DNA from: Ramlibacter henchirensis
Lineage (GTDB): Bacteria > Pseudomonadota > Gammaproteobacteria > Burkholderiales > Burkholderiaceae_C
DNA: 64,000 bases
Reading direction: 5' to 3'
Assembly: GCF_004682015.1 (NCBI RefSeq)
Contig: NZ_SMLM01000002.1
Coordinates: 1,054,001 to 1,118,000, forward strand
Shown here: positions 20,987-30,072 of the stretch, piece after piece
How the letters are laid out: each line of letters opens with the position of its first letter
Numbering within the stretch: position 1 is the stretch's first letter
Program-made: the position numbers and the translations under genes
The notes under the pieces: model-generated
The model's input: only the letters and a program-made list of their open reading frames with translations
The model's database searches: none
Told to the model about the DNA's origin: nothing

Positions 20987-21203
20987 TGTCGTTCGTCGGC
21001 TGCTCGCTCTGCTCGTTGAAATCAGGAACTTGCAGATCGCGCCTGACGAAGTACCCGGAGGGCATCAGCATGTATGAACGCCTGCCCCGGTTCGCATCTG
21101 CGTAGCCCAGCAGAGTAGCCCCGATGACTGCAAGGAAGCGCCGAAACACATCCCGCCAGACATCGCAAGCCACTCGTCTAACGGCAGTGCGCAGCAGCCT
21201 CTC

Positions 21204-21893
21204 ATGAACGAGCGAGCCACGGTCGCTGCCGTTCCGGCGAACCAGGTGCTCGTCAGGCTGTGGGAGATGGCGACCGCCGACCCGCGCGAGCTGGTGGAGA
21301 TCCGCGTCGGCGCGTGCCGGAACTGCTGGGGGCAGTATCACGGATACCAGTACACCGAGGCCGAATTCGAGCGCGCGTTCCACGAGCATGTTCAATCCGA
21401 GGCCAAGCGCAAGCGCGCTGAGGGCGAGGCCTACGATCCTAAGCCGATGCGCGAGAAGGGCGGCGCCGGTTACGACGCTGGCCGCAAGCCCCATCCCGAG
21501 TGCCCCGAGTGCTCGGGCCGGGGCAACACACGGGTGATCCTCAAGGACATGCGCAGCCTGTCGCCGGGCGCGCGCATGCTGTTGCGGAGCGTGAAGGTCA
21601 CCAAGCACGGCCCGCAGATCCTGCTGCGCTCGCGGCTGCCCGCGCTGGTTAAGGTCGGCAAGCACCTGGGCATGTGGAACGACAAGTTCAAGCCGGCGCC
21701 GGTCAACGCCCTGACGAAGCTCCTGGACGAGATTGCCGACCGCGGCTCGACGATCCCCATCGTGCACGACGACCCTGAGCTGCCCCCGCCGCGCGACGCG
21801 CAGGACGTCGAGCCCGAGCCCGCCAAAGCTGCGCCCGGTGCAGCTTCAACGCCCGTCAAACGCCGGTACCGCGCCGTTCGTTCATCCGCATGA
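21204..21893 (+). pseudogene. phage terminase small subunit, C-terminal part only
   Basis: 229 aa matching the C-terminal half of a phage terminase small subunit family: LRELWxxATADPxEL-like start (LVRLWEMATADPRELVEI), then a Zn-type CRNCWGQYHGYQYT, PHPECPECSGRG and RSVKVTKHGPQILL with LVKVGKHLGMW. The usual N-terminal helix-turn-helix domain that binds the pac/cos site is missing: the frame is open upstream to 21078 but has neither a start nor homology. No large terminase, portal or capsid gene follows, so this is probably a remnant. Confidence 0.6.
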
Positions 21894-22044
21894 CGCGAAC
21901 CACACCCCCGGCACAAGAAGCACCGTAGCTCCCCGACACCCGAAACTTGCACCCGCTGGAGGTTCACATGGGAAATGCTCGAGGAGACAGCCCCCCATCA
22001 CGCCTTGCGCAGGGCTCCTAATCCCTGCACGAGCGCTTCTGCGC

Positions 22045-22200
22045 AGAACTCGCGGCTGCCGGCGCTGCTGAAGTTCGGCGAGCACTTGGGCATGTGGAAC
22101 TACAAGCTCGAGGCGCCGGCCGCCATCAACCCCCTGCAAAGAGCTCTTGCACGAGATTGCCGACGCCACTCGACGGTGCCCTCGTGCGCGACGACCCTGA
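22045..22200 (+). pseudogene. decayed second copy of the terminase small subunit C-terminus
   Basis: RLPALLKFGEHLGMWNYK here parallels RLPALVKVGKHLGMWNDK of the gene at 21204. Nucleotide similarity continues past a frameshift (GCTCTTGCACGAGATTGCCGA against GCTCCTGGACGAGATTGCCGA). It is a short, frameshifted duplicate 300 bp downstream. Confidence 0.65.
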
Positions 22201-22217
22201 GAAGTGCCCGGCGCTAG

Positions 22218-22589
22218 TCATTCAGGAAACGCCTCCCTGAACGCCTCGCCAAATGCGCGGGATCCGCTGATCGTGAGGGCTAGGGTCACGCGGCCAGCTG
22301 GTGCAGGCAGCATCGAAAACCGCGCGCGTTCGACGTCGTATGTGATCTTCAGGGGGACATCATCTTCGACGGACGCCTGCACTTCGAAGTCCCACTCGCC
22401 CTCTTGGCCAAGGGCGGATGGTGGGCCGAACTCGCGATACGCCCAACTGAGCACGGCCCTGATTTCATCGAGCACGCCCGGCAAGCGGGTCGGCAGCACC
22501 GACGCCATTGCATCGAAGCTGCAGGATCCGGTCTCCTCATCGGTGAAGTCGAAGAGGAGATACTCGAGTTTCATCTTCTGAGCATGCAC
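22218..22589 (-). CDS. hypothetical protein (MKLEYLLFDFTDEE type)
   Basis: 123 aa acidic protein, no signal or membrane segment. It opens KLEYLLFDFTDEETGSCSFD, continues with VLPTRLPGVLDEIRAVL and WDFEVQASVEDDVPLKITYD, and ends in a beta-rich segment. Met1 or Met6 (KMKLEY) may be the start. Function unknown. The last 45 codons recur as a fragment at 29821-29998, showing that this gene or its 3' end was copied within the window. Confidence 0.65.
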   Translation of the reverse strand: MHAQKMKLEYLLFDFTDEETGSCSFDAMASVLPTRLPGVLDEIRAVLSWAYREFGPPSALGQEGEWDFEVQASVEDDVPLKITYDVERARFSMLPAPAGRVTLALTISGSRAFGEAFREAFPE

Positions 22590-22679
22590 TCCGCCAGCAT
22601 GGCCAAGGCCATGCCCAGGGTCGGCGATCAGTGGCGCACGCCTCGCCGGATTCCGCGTAAGGGGCGCGGCGCGAGAGAG

Positions 22680-22871
22680 CTACTTGTCGTTCTCGCGTTT
22701 GGCGCCGCCCTGCGAGTCCTTCATCTTGCCGGACTGCTCGGTTCCAAGCTTGATGCTCTTGTCGTCTTGCATCTTCTTCTTGTCGTGCTTGCGGTCGCTG
22801 GCCGATGCGCGGCTGGCGTTGCTCGAATCGCTGCCGCTGCGGCCGCCGGTCTTGCTCTTGCCTTTGGTCAT
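22680..22871 (-). CDS. small disordered basic protein
   Basis: 63 aa made almost only of Lys, Ser, Asp, Gly, Arg and Gln, without any hydrophobic core (MTKGKSKTGGRSGSDSS at the start, KREND-K at the end). A GAGGGA site precedes the ATG. It follows another small hydrophilic gene (22909-23082) on the same strand, 37 bp away. It is probably intrinsically disordered; stress or desiccation roles are typical for such proteins but are not shown. Confidence 0.6.
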   Translation of the reverse strand: MTKGKSKTGGRSGSDSSNASRASASDRKHDKKKMQDDKSIKLGTEQSGKMKDSQGGAKRENDK

Positions 22872-22908
22872 GGATGGTTTCCCTCGGTTGGACTCTCTCG
22901 AGCCCGCG

Positions 22909-23082
22909 TCACTGGTGCTCGTATGGCTTCGTCTTGTCTCGACGTGACTGGGTAGTGCGCTGCTCGGCAGCCGGGCGACGGCGCTCGGTTGGCAGCGTTC
23001 CCGTCGGGCGTTGTTGTTCGGGGGGGATCCGGTGCCCGGGGTCTTCGGACTTCTTCGAGTTGCTCGGCTTCTTCGATGCCAT
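22909..23082 (-). CDS. 57-aa hydrophilic protein
   Basis: A perfect AGGAGGTGACGA precedes the ATG (complement of 23080-23082), one of the strongest ribosome sites in the window. The protein starts MASKKPSNSKKSEDPGH and is rich in Lys, Arg, Pro, Gln and Glu to the stop, so probably disordered. It is the first gene of a two-gene unit with 22680-22871. Not recognised as a known family. Confidence 0.6.
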   Translation of the reverse strand: MASKKPSNSKKSEDPGHRIPPEQQRPTGTLPTERRRPAAEQRTTQSRRDKTKPYEHQ

Positions 23083-23379
23083 TCGTCACCTCCTGACGGG
23101 ATAGTTGGTCGCGACCGAGCTGCTGTCCCAGCACGCCATTCACCGGCAGCCGGAAACAGCTGGCACTCGCCGGCCGAGAAAACTGTGGATCAAGCGCCGG
23201 AATGTTCCGTGCGCTCGGGCAGGCACTGTGCAACCGGAACTGCACGGCCGTTTGTAGGAACGGCGCTCCTGCTCCCACACGCCCGTTTCCGGCGCCGGGC
23301 TGGTGCCGCGCGCTGGCGCGCTGCGGGTATTTCCGGGGCTGCAGCGGACACGTTGAGCTCAGTGAGGTCATCGTGTCCA

Positions 23380-24633
23380 ATGTGGCTCACCGCAGTTGCA
23401 CGGAGCGCCACCTTGAAACTCAAGCGAATCGCTTTTGGCCTGCTGACCGCCTTGGCAATCGCCGGCACCGGTGGCTGGTTCAGCCTGGACAAGGAGACTC
23501 GGGGGCTGATCGCGGCAGTGCCCACCAACCGAGACCTGCTGTTTTGGAGCGAATCGCAGCGCGACGCGGCCTTTCGCGCGCTGGACCGCCTTCCCATCCT
23601 GGCCAAGGCGCGCGTGGTGCCAGCCGGCGGTACGCCGCGCGCGTTGCCGACCGGCGCTCCGCTCAAGATGCCGGTGGATGTCGACGCCTACATGGCCGCC
23701 CAGCGCAGCGCGGCGCTGATCATCGTGCACGACGGCAAGGTGCGGCTGGAGCGCTACGGCCTGCACTTCGACGCCAGGGGGCGCTGGACCAGCTTCTCGG
23801 TGGCGAAGTCGCTCACGTCCACGTTGGTGGGGGCGGCGATCCGCGACGGCTACATCCGCAGCATGGAGGACAAGGTCAGCGACTACCTGCCGCAGATGAA
23901 AGGCTCCGCGTACGACGACGTAAGCATCCGGCAGCTGCTCACGATGACTTCGGGCGTGCGCTGGAACGAGGACTACGGCGACCCCAATTCCGACGTCGCG
24001 CGCTTCAACAATCACGAGCCCGAGGAGGGCGTCGACGCGCTCGTGAGCTACCTGCGTCGCCTGCCCCGCGCGGTGCCGGCGGGCACACGCTGGAGCTACA
24101 GCACCGGTGAAACCAACCTCGTGGGCCTGCTGGTCAGCGAGGCGACGAAGAAGCCGCTTTCGATCTACCTTTCGGAAAAGATCTGGGTGCCAGCCGGCAT
24201 GGAGCAGCAGGCCACCTGGATCCTCAGCCGCACGGGGCGCGAGATCAGCGGCTGCTGCCTGCAGGCGGCCGCGCGCGACTTCGCGCGCGCGGGCCTATTT
24301 ATCCTGGAAGGCGCCCGCGCCAATGGCCAGTCCATCGTTCCAGATGGCTGGCTGCAGGAAGCCACCACCGCCCGCACCGGCATCGGCCAGCCGGGCCGCG
24401 GCTACGGCTACCAGTGGTGGACGTACGACGATGGCAGCTACGCGGCCCGCGGTATCTTCGGCCAAGGCATCTTCATCGACCCGAGGCGCAAGCTGGTGAT
24501 TGCGTCCAATGCCAACTGGAGCGGTGGCGCGACCGACCGCACCGCCAGCGACGCCCGCGAGGCGTTCTACCGCGCCGTGCAGCAGGCCCTAGACGACGAA
24601 GCCGCGTCCGGGCAGGCTGGCGCATCACGCTGA
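23380..24633 (+). CDS. serine hydrolase, beta-lactamase/6-aminohexanoate-dimer hydrolase family
   Basis: 417 aa with one N-terminal hydrophobic segment (RIAFGLLTALAIAGTGGWF), a membrane anchor or signal. Catalytic motifs of the class C beta-lactamase fold: SFSVAKS (Ser-x-x-Lys), WSYSTGETN (Tyr element), and GYGYQWWTY near the end. It probably hydrolyses an ester or amide at the cell surface; a real beta-lactam activity is not implied. Start ATG 23380; TTG 23413 is an alternative just before the hydrophobic stretch. Confidence 0.85.
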   Translation: MWLTAVARSATLKLKRIAFGLLTALAIAGTGGWFSLDKETRGLIAAVPTNRDLLFWSESQRDAAFRALDRLPILAKARVVPAGGTPRALPTGAPLKMPVDVDAYMAAQRSAALIIVHDGKVRLERYGLHFDARGRWTSFSVAKSLTSTLVGAAIRDGYIRSMEDKVSDYLPQMKGSAYDDVSIRQLLTMTSGVRWNEDYGDPNSDVARFNNHEPEEGVDALVSYLRRLPRAVPAGTRWSYSTGETNLVGLLVSEATKKPLSIYLSEKIWVPAGMEQQATWILSRTGREISGCCLQAAARDFARAGLFILEGARANGQSIVPDGWLQEATTARTGIGQPGRGYGYQWWTYDDGSYAARGIFGQGIFIDPRRKLVIASNANWSGGATDRTASDAREAFYRAVQQALDDEAASGQAGASR

Positions 24634-25061
24634 GCTCGCAGTTGCTCGAAGCAACGGACGATTCCAATCAGATAGGGAGTCCCTTCTTCGTCTAGCACGC
24701 TCGTCGGTCAGTAGCGGCCGGAGAGCGGAACTTCACGCGTGAGTGCGTTAAAGCCGCTGACGACAGAGAGCCGGCGCACGCTGCCAGTGGGCGACGCGGC
24801 CGGCTCAAGTGAGAGATACAGAGAAATCAAGGTATGCCTTTTCGCTTCTCGATATCAGCCTCCTTGTCGTCCAAACAAGCCTTTACTTTACCCAGCCTCC
24901 CCCTTCATACGAGCCTCTGCGCAGTGTTTCGACGCTCTCCGCTTGTATCAGCGTTCGATTGCCCGGTCTCGACGAGGTGGAACCCCCGCGCTGCGGCCGC
25001 TGCCGAACACGCACGAGATCGCCTGGTCGCAGACGTCGGAGTGGGCGCGGCCTTTCAAGCC
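24634..25061. other. 428-bp stretch without a recognisable gene
   Basis: Short frames are open in several phases but none has a ribosome site, sensible composition or recognisable similarity. No hairpin with a T-run was seen after the hydrolase gene. Confidence 0.4.
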
Positions 25062-25265
25062 TCAATGCAGCCGCCTGCGCAGCTCACCCTGCAGGTAAGA
25101 AATCTCACACTCAATGAGGTTGACCACGCGAAGAGCTTTCGGAAGCGTCACTCTGTTCTGTTCGGCCCGCAGAAGCGCCACTTCGCGTAGAGCTTCCGAG
25201 TGCTGAGCGCTAGCTAGCGCGATTGCTTTCTTCAGCACGAGCACTTGCTCAAGAACGTGGTCCAT
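25062..25265 (-). CDS. small helical protein, 67 aa
   Basis: A GGAG site 8 bases before ATG (complement of 25263-25265). The sequence is a nearly continuous amphipathic helix (LEQVLVLKKAIALASAQHSE and LREVALLRAEQNR), ending in LQGELRRRLH, so coiled-coil dimerisation is likely. No family recognised. Confidence 0.45.
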   Translation of the reverse strand: MDHVLEQVLVLKKAIALASAQHSEALREVALLRAEQNRVTLPKALRVVNLIECEISYLQGELRRRLH

Positions 25266-25645
25266 GTCGCTATCTCCGAAGTGATGCAGCGTTCGTCCTC
25301 ATCCTGCTAGGCGCGTCGAAGTTGAAGCGACGCATAGCGGCAGCAGGGTTTGGCGTTTATGTCATGAAGCCTAGAGAACCAGGAAGGTGTCTGCCATCCT
25401 CAATCCGGAGGAGAAATGTGAAAGTCAGTTTCGCCCGAGCAGGCGGGGGCTTGGTGGCAGCGTTCTGCGAAGTCCGCGGCGGCGCTAACCTGGCCTCGAA
25501 CGACAGTAAGAGACTGAGGGTTCGTGTTGACTACCTGGGTATGCGCGGCGGAGAAGGCAGGTCATTGACCACGGCTGACCTGTCCTTCCAAGATGTGCGC
25601 AATCGGAGGGACCGGACACAGACACAACGCCAGCGGCGGCGATGC
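25266..25645. other. 380-bp gap before the aldo/keto reductase stop
   Basis: A GGAGGAG followed by ATGTGA/GTG at about 25410-25420 looks like a ribosome site, but the GTG frame runs without a stop into the antisense of the reductase and has no recognisable content. Nothing is annotated. Confidence 0.35.
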
Positions 25646-26638
25646 TCAGCGCACGGCGTCGCCGTAGCGGAATTCGCGTGTCATGTCTTCGAGCCGGGAC
25701 GCGAGCTCCGGCGTCAGCGCCACGTCGACGGCGGCGACGCTGTCGGTGAGCTGCGAGGCCTTGCTCGCACCGATGATGACGCTGGTGACCGCGGGGTTCG
25801 CCAGCACCCAGGCGATCGCCGCTTGGGCTGGCACGATGCCATGCTGCTGCGCGATGCTCGCGAAGGTCGTCGAAGCTGCCAGCTCGCGCTCGTGCCAGTA
25901 GCGTTCCTGGTACATACGCCCTGCCTTGCCCAAGGTGAAACGCGTGCCTTCCTGCGGCTGCATGCCGACTTTGTACTTGCCCGAGAGCATGCCGCCGGCC
26001 AGCGGGTTGTAGGGAATCACGGCCAGGCCTTCCTCCTGCGCCAGCGGGAACAGGTCGCGCTCGAACTGCCTGAACAGCAGGCTGTAGCGCGGCTGCACCG
26101 ACACAGGCCTCGCGACCCGGAGCAAGTCGGCGCGCCCGAGCATCTTTGCAAGGCGCCATGCCACGAAATTGGACACGCCGACGTAACGCGCGCGCCCCGA
26201 ACGCACGATGACGTCCAGCGCCTCCAGCGATTCATCCAGGGGGGTATTCTCGTCGTCCCGATGCAGCTGGTAGAGGTCCACGTAGTCGGTGCCCAGCCGC
26301 TTGAGCGACGCGTCGATCGCATCCAGCAGGTGCTTGCGTGAGTTGCCTTCGTCCCAGGCACGGCTGCCGACGCGCGCCGCCGCCTTGGTGGCAATCACCA
26401 CGCTGTGGCGTCGGCCCTGCAGCCAGCGGCCGATCACTTCCTCCGTGCGGCCCGCGAGCTCCAAGCCGCCGCCCAGGGGATAAACGTCGGCCGTGTCGAA
26501 GAAGTCAATGCCTGCCTCGAACGCGTGATCCATGATCGCGCGGGAGGTTTCCTCGTCGCACTGGAGGCCAAAAGTCATGGTGCCGAGGCACAAGCGGGAC
26601 ACCTTCAGGCCGGTGCGGCCAAATTGCACGTGTTGCAT
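25646..26638 (-). CDS. aldo/keto reductase
   Basis: 330 aa TIM-barrel NADPH-dependent oxidoreductase. The catalytic tetrad is visible: FFDTADVY (Asp and Tyr), VVIATKAA (Lys) and LYQLHRDDE (His). The cofactor loop VIIGASKASQL is near the end. It belongs to the YhdN/YajO-like bacterial branch and reduces aldehydes or ketones in the cytoplasm; natural substrate unknown. Single gene in an accessory region. Confidence 0.92.
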   Translation of the reverse strand: MQHVQFGRTGLKVSRLCLGTMTFGLQCDEETSRAIMDHAFEAGIDFFDTADVYPLGGGLELAGRTEEVIGRWLQGRRHSVVIATKAAARVGSRAWDEGNSRKHLLDAIDASLKRLGTDYVDLYQLHRDDENTPLDESLEALDVIVRSGRARYVGVSNFVAWRLAKMLGRADLLRVARPVSVQPRYSLLFRQFERDLFPLAQEEGLAVIPYNPLAGGMLSGKYKVGMQPQEGTRFTLGKAGRMYQERYWHERELAASTTFASIAQQHGIVPAQAAIAWVLANPAVTSVIIGASKASQLTDSVAAVDVALTPELASRLEDMTREFRYGDAVR

Positions 26639-26817
26639 TCCCCAATTGTGTCCACGATCGGCGGTCGAGATCGTTGGTCATGACGGAATCAAAGAACACT
26701 CGCGGCTGACGTACCAGGGCCAGGGCTGGGCGGCGGACGGGCGGGCCCGTGCGCGGCACTGGCGCCAGTGCTCGGCCTGTTTGCCGCAGAGGAGAACGTC
26801 TGCCTCTCGGAAAGCTG

Positions 26818-27264
26818 TCAGTGTTCGTCTGAGGCGCGCTCCTGTGACACAGGCGTCAACAGGGTCTCACCTGTGGCGACGAGCTTTTCCAAGCCGTTCA
26901 TGAGCGCGAACAGCTCGCAATAAGTGAAGACCTGCGTCTTGCCGGGCTTTACCACTCGCGCGCGGGCGATGAAGCGTTCGCCGACTGCAGGCCGCAAGCA
27001 GTTGACAGCATAGTGGGACGCCAGCACGCGGCCGACCAGCGTGACAGCGGCAAAGCCGCACGCGGTATCGATAAGCGCTCCTATCAAGCCGGCGTGCAAG
27101 AAGCCCGCGTACTGGCCCGCTTCCGCGCGCCAGGGCATTGCGATCTCCGCCTGCCCGTCGCCGGCGCTCAGCACCTCAATGCCGCACCATCGGTTGAATG
27201 CGGCAGTCGCATTGACGGATCGGACCAGCATCAGCGGGTCAGTGGAGGCGGAGGTCTCGGACAT
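26818..27264 (-). CDS. PaaI-type hotdog thioesterase
   Basis: 148 aa. Hotdog fold with the active-site helix GFLHAGLIGALIDTACGFAA and the strand VNCLRPAVGERFIARARVV. A textbook AGGAGG ribosome site precedes the ATG. Members hydrolyse acyl-CoA thioesters, often of aromatic or short chains; the substrate cannot be read. The neighbouring genes give no pathway context. Confidence 0.85.
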   Translation of the reverse strand: MSETSASTDPLMLVRSVNATAAFNRWCGIEVLSAGDGQAEIAMPWRAEAGQYAGFLHAGLIGALIDTACGFAAVTLVGRVLASHYAVNCLRPAVGERFIARARVVKPGKTQVFTYCELFALMNGLEKLVATGETLLTPVSQERASDEH

Positions 27265-27418
27265 TGCATCCTCCTAAAACGGAAGATCAATCTAGGAGCC
27301 TCGCCCTGGCGTGCTTGTCGTTATCGCGACCGCGAGTCACCGCAGCGACAGGTGCGCAGCTGCTCACCTCGATTGAGGGCTGCTTTTGGCGGCGGATTCA
27401 ACCAGTCGACTGCAGACA

Positions 27419-27814
27419 TCAGTTCCTCAGCTCAAGGAGATCCCATAGGTTCCCATAGAGGTCCTCGAACACGGCGACCGTTCCATAGGGCTCCTCCTTG
27501 GGCGGCCGGCGGAACACGACGCCCTTGATGCGCAGGCGCTCGTAGTCACGCCAGAAATCATCGGTGTGCAGGAAAAGGAAGACCCGCCCACCGGTCTGGT
27601 TACCCACTCGGCTGCATTGCTCGTCGTTGCTGGCCCTGGCCAGCACGAGCCTCGTCTCACGGGACCCTGGCGGTGCGACCAGGACCCAACGCTTGTCCTG
27701 CTCCGGAATGTGTGTGTCTTCCACGAGCTCGAAGCCGAGCGTGCCGACGAAGAAGGCCAGAGCTTCGTCGTAGTCCCTTACCACCAGCGAGACGTAGCCG
27801 ATCGACTGCTGCAT
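27419..27814 (-). CDS. VOC-family protein (glyoxalase/bleomycin-resistance fold)
   Basis: 131 aa, one VOC domain: GYVSLVVRDYDEALAFF at the start, FLFLHTDDFWRDYERL in the middle and EDLYGNLWDLLEL at the end with the usual terminal Glu ligand. The first metal position is Ser rather than His (GYVSLVV), so metal binding may be incomplete. Function unknown. Confidence 0.8.
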   Translation of the reverse strand: MQQSIGYVSLVVRDYDEALAFFVGTLGFELVEDTHIPEQDKRWVLVAPPGSRETRLVLARASNDEQCSRVGNQTGGRVFLFLHTDDFWRDYERLRIKGVVFRRPPKEEPYGTVAVFEDLYGNLWDLLELRN

Positions 27815-27882
27815 CGGCCCATTGTCGTTTGCGCTCGGCGTGACGTTTGCTTCGGCTATCTCAGTGGTACTCTAGGGCTAGC

Positions 27883-28428
27883 TCAGCTCAGAAGCGCTTG
27901 AGACCACGCACGTCGCTTCTCTTCCAGCGATACCGAAGCGTTTGCCGGACTGGTTGAGGGCAGCGTCACCCATTCCGACCGCACATCCGTGGGAAGAGTC
28001 TCGCGTACAAGGCGCTGGAACAGCTTCGCTGCGTGCTGCCCATTGAAGCAGACCCGGACGATCCCCGGATGTCCAGCGAAGAAGGCGGAAAAATCATTGG
28101 GCATTACGCTGGCTGAGCGGATGCTGGCGTCTAAGCTGCCTGGCCTCTCTGCCGCGGCGCAGACATCCCAGAGTGCGATTCGATGGTCGAAAAGCTGCTT
28201 CACGCGAGTTTCGTACGGTCCGAGTGGGTCGAAGCCTAGGACCTCGCCGACGATCATCCAAAACCGATTTTGCGGGTGGGCGTAGTACTCGCCACACGCG
28301 AGGGAGCGCTCCCCGGGCAGCGTCCCAAGCACCAAAATCCGAGCGTCCGAGCGCGAGATCACATGAAAGCTGCGGGATCTCAGGCCTTCCCGTGAACCGC
28401 TGCTGTCTGCTGGTTCCATTCTTCCCAT
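27883..28428 (-). CDS. DNA-deoxyinosine/uracil-DNA glycosylase superfamily protein
   Basis: About 181 aa. The UDG-fold signatures ILVLGTLPGERSLA, YYAHPQNRFW and, near the end, VTLPSTSPANAS match the DNA-deoxyinosine glycosylase family, which removes deaminated bases in base-excision repair. Start uncertain: MGRMEPADS (28428) is preferred over an upstream frame opening at 28506 because the family usually begins shortly before the SFHVISRSDAR region. Confidence 0.82.
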   Translation of the reverse strand: MGRMEPADSSGSREGLRSRSFHVISRSDARILVLGTLPGERSLACGEYYAHPQNRFWMIVGEVLGFDPLGPYETRVKQLFDHRIALWDVCAAAERPGSLDASIRSASVMPNDFSAFFAGHPGIVRVCFNGQHAAKLFQRLVRETLPTDVRSEWVTLPSTSPANASVSLEEKRRAWSQALLS

Positions 28429-28772
28429 TGTCCGCTTACGGCCAGAAGCGGACGCCACGCGCACCGCCGGATTGTTGATCCGTGGGTTTCGTTTCGAGCC
28501 CAGCAATTGATGCTCGCCAACATCACGGTCACTATGCCGGGTCAGGCAGAGAGGAGCGTGTACTCGAGGCCGATCGCGCGTTTCGCGGTTAGTGGCACCG
28601 ACTCAATTCGCGTGCGACGTCCGCTTCGGGGCGGTAGTCGCCCGGAGGCCTGCCGCAGCGTTAAGCATGTACCTGCTCATGCATGCGCCTGAAGCGCCGC
28701 GATGGCGCAAACAGGCTGGCGTCGCGCGCCTCACGGGCCTACAGTGGCCTTTGCACCATGAGGAACTGCCAC

Positions 28773-29162
28773 ATGCCAACTCGTACTGCATCGATGGCCA
28801 AGAGAATCGCGGCGAACGGCCAAGCGCTTCACCGCGCAATGATGAGCCGGATGGAAACGGGCGGGGCGAACGCTCAGCCCTCCGAAGCTGAGTCCGCCCT
28901 GATCGAGGAGCGCCGGCTGCTCAAGGAGGAGCGCGACAAGCGCAGGGCGCAGGCGCTGCAACCGAGGCCGAGCGCCCTCGATCGGCTGGTGCGAACGCAT
29001 CGTCCCGAGGCCAAGGACAAGCCGAAGGCCAGAAAGGAATCGCAGGAGGCCCACGAAACCAAGAAGCCCAAGCCGCGCAGAACGCGCGCCGAGAAGCACG
29101 CGGAGAAGGCGGCGGCGCTGGAAGCCGCGCGCAGGTCGGCGAAAAAGCCTGCCACCAAATGA
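28773..29162 (+). CDS. lysine/arginine-rich hypothetical protein
   Basis: 129 aa, extremely basic. A short Met/Ala-rich start is followed by a charged helix (ALIEERRLLKEERDKRRAQA) and a Lys/Glu/Arg-rich disordered tail with RAEKHAEKAAALEAARRSAK. GAGG is 9 bases before the ATG. Possibly nucleic-acid binding. Not recognised. Confidence 0.5.
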   Translation: MPTRTASMAKRIAANGQALHRAMMSRMETGGANAQPSEAESALIEERRLLKEERDKRRAQALQPRPSALDRLVRTHRPEAKDKPKARKESQEAHETKKPKPRRTRAEKHAEKAAALEAARRSAKKPATK

Positions 29163-29628
29163 CCAACGCGGCCTTCTGGTCGGGGATGGCGATGCCACGC
29201 TTTCAACGAGAGGCCTTGCCGTTCGCTTGCCGTCCTGATGGTGATGGCTTGCGTTCCGCTTCACGCCTTGCCGGATGTGAAGGCCGGGGAAGAGAAGTCG
29301 CAGGTGCGCGTGCTGTGCCACAAGGAAGCGGCCGACAAGCGCTCCTCCCGCTGCTCGATTCGCAGCCCGCGTCTTCCTGCTCCATTTGTTGGCGTCGTTC
29401 AAGACCCGCCAGCGCAAGACGTTCGAGACCTCCATGACGGTCAACCTGACCTGCGGTATGGCGGACTATTTCGCCTCCTGGCCACCCCGTTCCATCCCAA
29501 AAAGCTGGAGCCATCCTCCACTTGTCTGCTAGGCCAGAAGCTGACCTCGCGCGAAGCTGCGGTCACGGCGGGAGACAAGATCGTTGCCGGTCTGGAGCGC
29601 ACTGACCAACAGATCGCGAGGCCAGGAA

Positions 29629-29678
29629 TTGCGAGTCCGCCGACTGCGGTCGGAGTTCGTGATACACGGCTACCGCTC
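29629..29678. repeat. 50-bp repeat, copy 1 (mate at 31904-31953)
   Basis: 48 of 50 bases are identical to 31904-31953 (both read GTCCGCCGACTGCGGTCGGA in the middle). Weaker similarity extends about 40 bp upstream (CTGGAGC..CTGACCAA). Confidence 0.8.
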
Positions 29679-29682
29679 TCGT

Positions 29683-29843
29683 GGTCCGCGTCCCGCCCGC
29701 GATGGCCGGGTGCTGGCGGCTGCCCGCCTGCAGCGTCCAAGAGACCGGATCGGAAGAGCGAGGCCGTCCTTGCGCGCAAAGTCCCCAGGCGAACACCAGT
29801 GGCGCTCTTAACCAATCCGCTCACTGGGCCTCACCTTTTCGAG
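29683..29843. repeat. 160-bp repeat, copy 1 (mate at 34903-35068)
   Basis: Direct repeat of 34903-35068 with scattered substitutions and one short insertion in the mate. Shared blocks include GGCTGCCCGCCTGCAGCGTC, GAACACCAGT.GCGCTCTTA and GGGCCTCACCTTTTCGAG. Confidence 0.85.
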
Positions 29844-29998
29844 GCACCTCCCTGAATGCCTCGCAAAATGCGCGCGATCCGCTGATGGTGAGGGCAACGG
29901 TCACGCGGCCACCTGACGCAGGCAGCATCGAACACTGCGCGCGTTCGAAGTTGTACGTGATCTCCAGGGGGACATCATCTTGCCAAGAGCGGACGTGA
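29821..29998 (-). pseudogene. 3' fragment of the 123-aa hypothetical gene at 22218
   Basis: Reads DDVPLEITYNFERAQCSMLP and VTVALTISGSRAFCEAFRE, against DDVPLKITYDVERARFSMLP and VTLALTISGSRAFGEAFRE of the intact gene. The 5' two thirds are missing and the end is altered to PRKGEAQ. Confidence 0.75.
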
Positions 29999-30072
29999 CC
30001 GCCCGAGGTCAGCTGTTCCAGGACTCGACTCCCTGAGTGGCGGTCGGTCCGGTCCCGCTGGCATTGCGGCAG

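Larger units (their letters stand above)
29163..30072. other. 910-bp mosaic of gene and repeat fragments
   Basis: No intact gene. It is composed of a segment of unknown origin (29163-29628), then three adjoining blocks shared with other places in the window: 29629-29678 (like 31904-31953), 29683-29843 (like 34903-35068) and 29847-29981 (like 22232-22366). Confidence 0.6.

Noticed and set aside
20790..21767. 325-aa open frame on the minus strand
   Set aside because: Antisense to the end of the 278-aa gene and to the terminase fragment; no start signal or family pattern.
25410..25645. GTG-start gene after a GGAGGAG site
   Set aside because: The frame runs into the antisense of the aldo/keto reductase and its sequence has no recognisable content.
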